A DNA stretch of 36,508 nt from Desulfobulbus propionicus (GTDB taxonomy: Bacteria; Desulfobacterota; Dissulfuribacteria; Dissulfuribacterales; DYLC01): NCBI GenBank assembly GCA_020722285.1, contig DYLC01000004.1, forward strand, positions 1-36,508, given 5' to 3'. A program made the position numbers and the translations under genes. Of this stretch, positions 30,987-36,508 are shown in pieces. Within the stretch, counting starts at the first letter, position 1. Every line of letters starts with the position of its first letter. The notes under the pieces are model-generated. The model was not told the origin of the DNA, did not search any database, and worked only from the letters and a program-made list of their open reading frames with translations.

Positions 30987-32144
30987 TCATCTCTCCTTAT
31001 AGATGCGTCTGTTTCTCGTGCCAAGAAGACACAGCAGCTCATAGTTAATAGTCCCTGCCCAGCCTGCCATCTCTTCAATGGTTATCCTATCGTTTTGATC
31101 TCCGCCGAGAAGTGTCACCTTATCCCCAATGGAAACGTTGACTATATCTGTGACGTCCACCATCATTGACCTCATGCATATCGTACCTGCCACTTGGCAA
31201 CGTCTGCCTCGCACAATTACCTGAGCCTTACCAGACATGGTTCTCATATACCCGCAGTCATAGCCTACCGGTACAACAGCGAGCCTTGAAGGTTTAGTGA
31301 CAGCGAATCTTGCCCCATAACTCACAGAAACCCCAGCCTCCACCTCGCGTATGGCGATAATCCTGCTGTAATAAGACATGGCAGGCTTTAAATCAAGGAC
31401 GCTATGCAGATACTGTTGCTGCGATGGATATCCGCCATAGACGGCTATGCCAGGTCTGATGGCGTCAAATTGGGTATCAGGTATGAGTGTCGCTGCTGCT
31501 GCGTTGGCCATGTGTGAAAAAGGTGTTCTACCGAGATGAGCGATAAACATCTCCCGCGCCTGGCTAAATCTCCGAAGCTGTATTTCATTGAGCGAATGTT
31601 CTACACAATCGGCGCAGGCAATGTGGGAATAAATGCCCTCGAATTCCAGGTGACGCCACATATGGATGCGTTGCAGGATATAACTCAACTCTGTCTCTGA
31701 CAGTCCCATCCTTGACATGCCAGTGTCAATCTTCAGATGTATCCTGACTGTTTTGTCAAGGCCATTGCAGGCAGATTCAAGAACATTCAGAATAGCGATA
31801 TCGGTAACGCCGACAGTCAATCCATACGCCACAGCAATGTCAGAATCCTCAGGCAGGATGCCGGAGATGAGAAGGATTGGCACGTTAAAACCTGCCTGTC
31901 GAAGCAGTACCGCCTCCTTGATATCAAAGACAGCCAGCGCCGTAGCGCCGTTTTTTGCCGCCACTCTGGCAACCTCGCACATGCCATGCCCATAGCCGTC
32001 CGACTTCACCACAGGCATCAGACCGGTGGTCGGCTTCCTCAAACAACCCTTTAACTGAGCCATATTGTGGGCAATGGCTGTCAAGTCTATCTGTACAACA
32101 TTCAAATCTAAATAGGACACAAAAAATACCTGTCTCTGCTGCAA
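30987..32144 (-). CDS. alr: Alanine racemase
   Basis: The product (up to 385 aa) is a PLP enzyme making D-alanine for peptidoglycan. The N-terminal barrel holds the PLP lysine in VVKSDGYGHG (usually VKADAYGHG). Then come HLKIDTGMSRMG, SHIACAD and the C-terminal domain with SYGARF, which contains the catalytic tyrosine. Two motifs deviate: GYDCGYMR for the usual GYADGY, and ICMRSMMVDV where most have CMD. It is probably still active, but the changes are worth noting. The start is uncertain: the track uses TTG at 32144 with no clear Shine-Dalgarno; a GTG (codon 9) lies further in. Confidence 0.9.
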   Translation of the reverse strand: MQQRQVFFVSYLDLNVVQIDLTAIAHNMAQLKGCLRKPTTGLMPVVKSDGYGHGMCEVARVAAKNGATALAVFDIKEAVLLRQAGFNVPILLISGILPEDSDIAVAYGLTVGVTDIAILNVLESACNGLDKTVRIHLKIDTGMSRMGLSETELSYILQRIHMWRHLEFEGIYSHIACADCVEHSLNEIQLRRFSQAREMFIAHLGRTPFSHMANAAAATLIPDTQFDAIRPGIAVYGGYPSQQQYLHSVLDLKPAMSYYSRIIAIREVEAGVSVSYGARFAVTKPSRLAVVPVGYDCGYMRTMSGKAQVIVRGRRCQVAGTICMRSMMVDVTDIVNVSIGDKVTLLGGDQNDRITIEEMAGWAGTINYELLCLLGTRNRRIYKER

Positions 32145-32304
32145 AGGCTTTTTTTTTGCAGTTTAACATCTGCAATGCCTTTCTGCACTGATGATGTCAG
32201 CGTCAGTGGAAAAAAATGAAAGGCTTCCTCTGCGCTGGCTGTGTTACAATCCTATGGGAAGTTTCAAAAATTCACTTTTCAAGTCAGTTTTTTCTTGCAT
32301 CTTA

Positions 32305-32344
32305 TGCACCATGTTGCCCTGTCCAGATTTTGGAGAGTATTATA
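32305..32344 (+). repeat. 40-bp intergenic repeat R3, copy 2
   Basis: Near copy of 26467-26506, beginning TGCACCATGTTGCCCTGTC. It directly precedes palindromic element B. The region 32145-32555 between the divergent alr and tmk genes holds only repeats and presumably their promoters. Confidence 0.65.
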
Positions 32345-32346
32345 CT

Positions 32347-32520
32347 GTAACTATTCAGCAGTGCCCCAGATGCAAGGAAGATGCCTGCGAAGTGTGCTGC
32401 CTGCACATAAGCAGGCCGATGACGCAGCAGATGGGGTGCTGCTGGATAATTTCAATATATTTAGGAGGAAAAGCTATTCAGGCCGATGACGCAGCAGATG
32501 GGGTGCTGCTGGATAGTTAC
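32347..32520 (+). repeat. MITE-like palindromic element, copy B, with internal duplication
   Basis: Starts GTAACTATTCAGCAG and ends CTGGATAGTTAC. A 37-base segment starting CAGGCCGATGACGCAGCAG is present twice without mismatch (32412-32448 and 32479-32515), separated by 30 bases. The first copy lacks the final GTTAC, so the element looks like one unit plus a repeated right end. ORFs called here (32191-32544, 32241-32489) are by-products of the repeat. Confidence 0.72.
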
Positions 32521-32555
32521 AAAAATATCAAGTGCGAAAGTTGAGGTAATATGTT

Positions 32556-33188
32556 GTGAACAATAAAAAAGGCATTTTGATTGTTGTTGAGGGTATTGAT
32601 GGCGCTGGCAAGAGCACTCTGGCAAAAGGGCTTGCGAACAAACTGACAACACTGGGCAAAGATGTAATTTTGACATTCGAACCCACTGCGGGGCAGTATG
32701 GCAGGAGGCTCAGGGAGAGTTTCACCAGCGAAAAACGCCTAACCCTTGATGAGGAACTTGAACTTTTCATGCTTGACAGGAAAGAACATGTCGAGAGCCT
32801 TCTCATCCCTGCTCTTAGTAAGGGGAAGGTGATAATATGTGACAGATATTATTTTTCTACAATGGCCTATCAGGGGGCAAGGGGGGCAGACCCTCAGGAC
32901 ATCCAGGCGCGAAATGAGGCATTTTACCCTGTACCTGATCTGCTTCTGATCCCTGTGCTTCCAGCAAGGGAGGCTGTGAACAGAATTCGTATCATTAGAA
33001 AGGACAGGCCTAACAATTTTGAACAGCTTGCCTACCTGGAAAAGGTCTCCATGATTTTTGATAACATAACAGGAGATTACGTTGAAAGGCTGGATGCGAG
33101 GCTTGGCATCGAAGAACTTTTAGGCGAGGCGGTGAAAGTTTATGAGAAGCGGTTTTGCGATTGCCTCAAGGACACGTCAAACCAATGA
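32556..33188 (+). CDS. tmk: Thymidylate kinase
   Basis: The 210-aa enzyme phosphorylates dTMP to dTDP. The P-loop is VVEGIDGAGKSTLAKGL near the N-terminus. The substrate region has TFEPTAGQYGRRLRE, the DR(Y) motif is ICDRYYFSTMAYQG, and a lid region with IRKDRPNNFE follows. The start is GTG at 32556, with TGAGG about nine bases upstream; nearby ATG and TTG codons run into stops. It is divergent from alr and flanked on both sides by copies of the palindromic element. Confidence 0.93.
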   Translation: MNNKKGILIVVEGIDGAGKSTLAKGLANKLTTLGKDVILTFEPTAGQYGRRLRESFTSEKRLTLDEELELFMLDRKEHVESLLIPALSKGKVIICDRYYFSTMAYQGARGADPQDIQARNEAFYPVPDLLLIPVLPAREAVNRIRIIRKDRPNNFEQLAYLEKVSMIFDNITGDYVERLDARLGIEELLGEAVKVYEKRFCDCLKDTSNQ

Positions 33189-33223
33189 CCCAATGAGATT
33201 TAACCGCCATATCTGCAAAAATG

Positions 33224-33376
33224 GTAACTATCCAGTATCATGCCGAAAACAAACGAAAACCACCGTACTGTAACTATTCAGCAATGCCCCAGATGCAAGG
33301 AAGAGGCCTGCGAAGTGTGCTGCCTGCACATGAGCAGGCCGATGATACAGCAGATGGGGTGCTGCTGGATAGTTAC
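33224..33376 (+). repeat. MITE-like palindromic element, copy C (full-length)
   Basis: The most complete copy in + orientation: outer module 33224-33269 (GTAACTATCCAGTATCATG), then the core from GTAACTATTCAGCA (33270) to GGATAGTTAC (33376). It is highly similar to the reverse complement of copy A over the whole 153 bases. The inner stem GGCCTGC/GCAGGCC and the outer arms could fold into a long hairpin. It lies 35 bp after tmk. Confidence 0.75.
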
Positions 33377-33401
33377 GATTTGTTTTACTTTAAAGCCATA
33401 G

Positions 33402-34421
33402 TTAGTGCTTGAACAAAAACCAACAAAAGCCAATAAACTCCATATGTTATCATCATATTTCATATATGAAGAAATTTCGGGGTATAAATAGCAATGATTG
33501 CATAATGATGTAACATGCTAATTACTATGGTATATTGAATTTAGTAAGTCTGTTGGATAGGGTGTCTGAATGGGTCAGCCAGCTTCTATCGCAAAATCTT
33601 CGCCGAATGAATATGCCATGCGTAAAGTAATCAACCCCCAGATGCAGTTGGGTGAACTGCCCATTGCCGCCATACAACTTGACCCTAAATCCCGTGATGA
33701 TATTCCTCAAATCCTGCGCGGACTTCAGCACATCTGTGGTGGAGACCAATGTCCATTTTCCCACCGACATTAACCTGCTGTTGGATGCCATCCGCAAGGT
33801 CATTGAGATCAGCGCAAAGCTGGCCGAGGCCAGCAATCTGCCGGGATGGCGGCAGCATCGCTACCACTACCGGCACAACTCAAAAAGAAGTATCGCCAGG
33901 TGCAGCGGCTCAAGCACTCAACATCCAAGGATGAAAGCAAACAGCAACGCAAAGAACAGGAAATTCGAGATGCCCACCGGGCTTACCTGGAGTTGGCGGA
34001 GAGCCATCTGAAACTGGCCGAACTCACCCGCTATATTGCCATGGCAGTGGTGGCACGCAACATACAGCGTCTCAGGGCAGTGTTACGTCAGCAGGAACAA
34101 GAGGCTGCCGACCGCAAACGCGGGCCTTACAAAAAAGTAGCCTGAGAAGAGCTGCCGCTCCTGTTATCAAGAATAAAAGGGAGAGGTATGCCCTATGCAC
34201 ACAATAATTGAGAACTATTATCATTTTTAGGGTTACGAAGACGAAAAAATGGTATCGGAAAGAAAACCAGCCACGTTAACAGGGGCTACGCGGGTACGAT
34301 TTTTTTAAAAAATGGGGTTTTCTGTCAGACACTATTTATACTTCGCTATTTCTTCATGTATTGAATATGACGATAACATATGGATTTTATTTTCTTTTGT
34401 TGGTTTTCGTTCAAGCACTAA
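33402..34421. mobile_element. Decayed transposon with about 90-bp terminal inverted repeats
   Basis: 33402-33491 and the reverse complement of 34332-34421 align over 90 bases without gaps at an estimated 85-88 % (for example TTAGTGCTTGAAC at the outer end and GTATAAATAG at the inner end). Between them lies a broken transposase gene. The layout is that of a non-autonomous deletion derivative. Outside, a similar stretch GGATAGTTACG(A)TTTGTTTTACTTT occurs at 33367-33391 and, slightly changed, at 34513-34536. Confidence 0.7.
33570..34145 (+). pseudogene. Broken transposase, ISNCY/IS1202-like
   Basis: Three frames together resemble parts of one transposase. The ATG at 33570 opens a frame with MRKVINPQMQLGELPIA and LDPKSRDDIPQILRGLQHI, typical of the ISNCY N-terminus. 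Near 33733 it jumps to a segment with VVETNVHFPTDINLLLDAIR, which belongs much further on in full-length proteins, so the middle is deleted. Near 33872 a 2-base insertion (CGGCACAACTC) shifts the frame again to LKKKYRQVQRLKHSTSKDE, ending at a TGA. Most of the catalytic region is missing. Family naming is from memory of conserved motifs. It lies inside the inverted repeats listed above. Confidence 0.7.
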
Positions 34422-34586
34422 ATATTTGAACTGGATGCAACCGCATCCAGGATTGGTTCCCATGCAGCGCATGGGAACCAGGAGGCAACAGGCACTTACC
34501 ATGAAACATACCGGATAGTTACGTTTTTTTTACTTTGGCGCACTTATTGATATAGACAATGACACAAATGGAAAGGACGGCAAAAA
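34146..34586. other. Intergenic region between the transposase remnant and the AAA ATPase gene
   Basis: 441 bases without a credible gene. They contain the right inverted repeat of the transposon (34332-34421), two perfect palindromes (34431-34480), the GGATAGTTACG direct repeat (34513-34536) and the AAAGGACGG ribosome binding site of the ATPase gene. Confidence 0.6.
34431..34480. repeat. Two adjacent perfect hairpins
   Basis: CTGGATGC-AACC-GCATCCAG (34431-34450) is an 8-bp stem. TGGTTCCCATGC-AGC-GCATGGGAACCA (34454-34480) is a 12-bp stem with a 3-base loop. Neither has a T tract, so they are not classical terminators. Such GGTTCCCA...TGGGAACC palindromes occur as dispersed REP-type repeats in many proteobacteria, and a REP-associated transposase tail lies at the window end. 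Confidence 0.65.
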
Positions 34587-35771
34587 ATGAAGATTACGCA
34601 ATTGGATATTGAGGGTTTTCGCTCTCTCCGCAAAGTAAGCTGGCGGCCCGGTGATCTCAATGTGATTATTGGGCCTAATGGCTCTGGCAAATCTAATTTA
34701 CTTCGATTCTTGGAATTGATTGCCGTCTCCGCACAGGGCAGATTGGGGAAATACATTCAATCTTCAGGCGGAATGTCCCCGATAGTTTGGGATGGCGTTG
34801 CCTCCTCCATAAAATTTACCATGGAAACAACACCTGAAGGAGGAGACTTAGGCCCAGAGCATTACGAGCTTGAACTCACACGGCTTGGATCGGGGAGTTC
34901 CTATAAGGTTGAAAAAGAACTTTTGATCAACTCTTTTAAACCAAGACAGGGCTTAAAAAAGAGACCTTTTAAATTTTTGGAACGAATAGCAAAGGCGGCT
35001 TTTGTTTTTGATGAAGGAGAACATAAATTTACTACCCCTGAAGAGTTCGTAGCAGACGAAGAAAGCCTCCTTTCCATCGCATCCGGTCCCTTTATCAACA
35101 ACCACTTTATTCCACCTTTCCAAAAAGGACTGGCCTCTATAGCCGTTTACCACGATTTGCATACCAATAAAGATTCGTCTGTCCGTCAATCTGCTATCTC
35201 TCGCATGGAAAAGCGGGTGGACCCGGATGGACAAAATCTAATATCTGTTTTGCACACACTTTACACGGGTGACCGTGATTTCAAAAAAGATATTAATTCT
35301 GCCATGCAGGCTGCTTTTGGCGATGATTTTGAAGAGCTGGTTTTCCCCCCTGAGGCTGATCAGAGGATACAAATGCGGATTCGCTGGAAATCACTGAAAC
35401 GAGAGCAATCAGCCGCGGAACTCTCAGATGGCACCCTTCGTTTTTTGTTCCTGTTAACCGTGTTGGCAAGCCCGACGCCCGCTCCCATTATCGCTATCGA
35501 TGAACCGGAAACTGGACTCCATCCCTCAATGCTTCCCCTGGTCGCAGAATATGCAATTGATGCATCCACTCGATCGCAAGTCATTTTGACGACCCATTCT
35601 CCACAATTTCTTGACGCGTTCGCGGGAACCAGACCCACCACAACGATCGCGAAATGGGAAAATGGTGAAACCACGTTAAAAACATTAGAGGGCGAGGCAC
35701 TTGAATACTGGCTGAAAGAATATTCCCTTGGAGCTCTCTTCAAATCCGGAGAACTGGAGCAAATAGGATGA
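34587..35771 (+). CDS. AAA family ATPase (AAA_21/RecF-SMC-like), putative defence gene
   Basis: The 394-aa protein has the ABC/SMC-like ATPase layout seen in OLD-, RecF- and RloA-type proteins. It begins MKITQLDIEGFRSLRKVSW, with Walker A IIGPNGSGKSNLL near residue 30. The signature-like motif AELSDGTLRFLFLL, Walker B PIIAIDEPETGLHPSM and the switch histidine in LTTHSPQFLDAF follow near residues 280-350. The middle, about residues 80-270, is not recognised. It overlaps the DUF4276 gene by 4 nt. Such ATPase plus TOPRIM-like pairs act in several anti-phage systems, for example OLD, Gabija and PARIS, but this exact type is not identified. Base use is more AT-rich than the acs genes, consistent with transfer. 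Confidence 0.85.
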   Translation: MKITQLDIEGFRSLRKVSWRPGDLNVIIGPNGSGKSNLLRFLELIAVSAQGRLGKYIQSSGGMSPIVWDGVASSIKFTMETTPEGGDLGPEHYELELTRLGSGSSYKVEKELLINSFKPRQGLKKRPFKFLERIAKAAFVFDEGEHKFTTPEEFVADEESLLSIASGPFINNHFIPPFQKGLASIAVYHDLHTNKDSSVRQSAISRMEKRVDPDGQNLISVLHTLYTGDRDFKKDINSAMQAAFGDDFEELVFPPEADQRIQMRIRWKSLKREQSAAELSDGTLRFLFLLTVLASPTPAPIIAIDEPETGLHPSMLPLVAEYAIDASTRSQVILTTHSPQFLDAFAGTRPTTTIAKWENGETTLKTLEGEALEYWLKEYSLGALFKSGELEQIG

Positions 35772-36403
35772 AATTCATTCTTTTCGTTGAGGGATATACG
35801 GAGCATAAAGCATTGCCGCAATTTCTGAAAAAATGGCTCGATCCTAAACTGTCCAGTCCTGTTGGGATTAAAACCGTTCGTTTTGAAGGATGGCAGGAGC
35901 TGGTGAAAGACGCTCCCCGGAAGGCCAGGATGCACTTACACGGCCCAGATAAAGACGAAATTATTGCTGTTATTTCTTTGCTGGATCTTTATGGCCCAAC
36001 TTTTTATCCGAAGCACTTGACCGAGAGCAATGATCGTTATTCTTGGGCCAAGAAAGAAATCGAGGAAAGAGTATCTCAACCAAAATTCTTTCAGTTTTTC
36101 GCCGTTCATGAAGTCGAGGCATGGCTTCTGAGTGAACCGGATATCTTCCCCACGCCCGTCCACAAAGCATTTCCCGGGAAGATTCATAATCCGGAAACCG
36201 TCAACTTTGATGAGCCGCCGGCAAAATTGCTGGAACGTCTTTATCCCGCCCATATGGGCAGATCGTACAAAAAGGTGGTTCATGGGAAAGAGCTGTTTGG
36301 CAAACTCAACCCGGATATTGCGTATCAAAAATGCCCGAAGCTCAAAGAACTTTTGGACAAAATGCAAGAATTGGCCAAAGGATATGTCCCGGCAGCACAA
36401 TGA
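35768..36403 (+). CDS. DUF4276-family TOPRIM-like protein, putative defence effector
   Basis: The 211-aa protein starts FILFVEGYTEHKALPQFL, where VEGxTE resembles the first acidic motif of TOPRIM nucleases. It continues with AVISLLDLYGP and FYPKH, typical of DUF4276, and FFAVHEVEAWLLSEPD, a second acidic site. The C-terminal half holds EPPAKLLERLYP and a lysine-rich end. The family usually occurs next to an AAA ATPase, as here, with an ATGA overlap that couples translation. A nuclease or other nucleic-acid effector is inferred from the fold family; activity is not shown. Confidence 0.78.
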   Translation: MKFILFVEGYTEHKALPQFLKKWLDPKLSSPVGIKTVRFEGWQELVKDAPRKARMHLHGPDKDEIIAVISLLDLYGPTFYPKHLTESNDRYSWAKKEIEERVSQPKFFQFFAVHEVEAWLLSEPDIFPTPVHKAFPGKIHNPETVNFDEPPAKLLERLYPAHMGRSYKKVVHGKELFGKLNPDIAYQKCPKLKELLDKMQELAKGYVPAAQ

Positions 36404-36429
36404 TGAGAGATGCGCGGGGTAAATTGGGG

Positions 36430-36507
36430 TCAGGTCTTGCATTCCAACATTTCTTTTTTCTGGCAGTTTACTGCCCGGCTGATGGTGGCATAATGAACTC
36501 CAAGGAA
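36430..36507 (-). CDS. REP-associated (Y1) transposase, 3' end only
   Basis: On the - strand a frame open from the window edge gives FLGVHYATISRAVNCQKKE and a few more residues, then TGA at 36430-36432. LGVHYATISRAV is typical of the C-terminal DnaA-like helix-turn-helix carried by many REP-associated tyrosine transposases. The stop overlaps GGGGTCAGGTCTTGCATT, a sequence often seen beside these genes. Most of the gene lies outside the window. Confidence 0.6.
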   Translation of the reverse strand, partial: FLGVHYATISRAVNCQKKEMLECKT

Positions 36508-36508
36508 T

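Noticed and set aside
32191-32544. Cysteine-rich small ORFs in 32191-32544, 32241-32489 and 33221-33412 as peptides
   Set aside because: They are translations of the palindromic repeat; the same peptide appears wherever the element occurs, and no ribosome binding site supports them.
33652-34011. ORFs 33570-33773, 33652-34011 and 33846-34145 as three separate genes
   Set aside because: Together they match successive parts of one transposase with a deletion and a frameshift.
34431-34480. Rho-independent terminator
   Set aside because: Stems are perfect but no T run follows, and no + strand gene ends just upstream except the broken transposase.

Overview
The window reads as chromosome of a strictly anaerobic bacterium using the Wood-Ljungdahl pathway, most likely a Desulfobacterota (former Deltaproteobacteria) sulfate reducer, sulfur disproportionator or syntroph. 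The reasons are a full carbonyl-branch operon with bacterial AcsB, an HdrA/MvhD/MetVF electron-transfer module, several apparent selenoproteins, and ordinary bacterial housekeeping genes (rpsF-rpsR-rplI-dnaB, rsmG, folD, tadA, gatB, tatBC, alr, tmk). The species assignment is an inference; no rRNA or tRNA gene lies in the window.

Layout. 1-92: possible transposase tail. 145-1323: MFS transporter. 1.6-5.0 kb: rpsF-rpsR-rplI, dnaB and rsmG, all +. 5.0-6.5 kb: folD between two short palindromic elements. 6.5-26.1 kb: a long + strand cluster, cooS - hdrA(Sec) - mvhD(Sec) - hdrC - second mvhD-like - metV - metF/acsD fusion - acsB - acsC - acsE - fdhA(Sec). 26.5-29.9 kb (-): HTH gene, gatB, mtnA, tadA. 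29.9-32.1 kb (-): alr, tatB, tatC. 32.6-33.2 kb (+): tmk. 33.2-34.5 kb: repeats and a decayed transposon with about 90-bp inverted repeats. 34.6-36.4 kb (+): a two-gene AAA ATPase / DUF4276 TOPRIM-like cassette that resembles a defence module. The window ends in the 3' end of a REP-associated (Y1-type) transposase on the - strand.

How the main cluster works together. The selenocysteine formate dehydrogenase handles CO2/formate. FolD serves the methenyl/methylene-THF steps; formate-THF ligase is not in the window. MetVF, electrically linked to HdrA/HdrC/MvhD, interconverts methylene- and methyl-THF. AcsE moves the methyl group to the corrinoid protein AcsC/AcsD, and CooS plus AcsB join methyl, CO and CoA into acetyl-CoA, or run in reverse.

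The ORF track splits three of these genes at TGA codons (hdrA, mvhD, fdhA). In each case the frame reopens immediately, the residues on both sides match a known selenocysteine site, and a short hairpin with a GTC-containing loop lies 18-27 nt downstream, as expected for a bacterial SECIS. TGA is a normal terminator elsewhere in the window (MFS gene, rplI, dnaB, hdrC, metV), so general recoding is unlikely.

The most unusual features are: the single-frame MetF - coiled coil - TPR - AcsD fusion with a strong Shine-Dalgarno and ATG buried in the linker; a 1377-aa formate dehydrogenase carrying its own [2Fe-2S], GltD/NfnB-like flavin and ferredoxin domains; an Hdr-MetVF module with no hdrB and two MvhD paralogues; and several families of palindromic intergenic repeats, one of which supplies the stop codon of rsmG.
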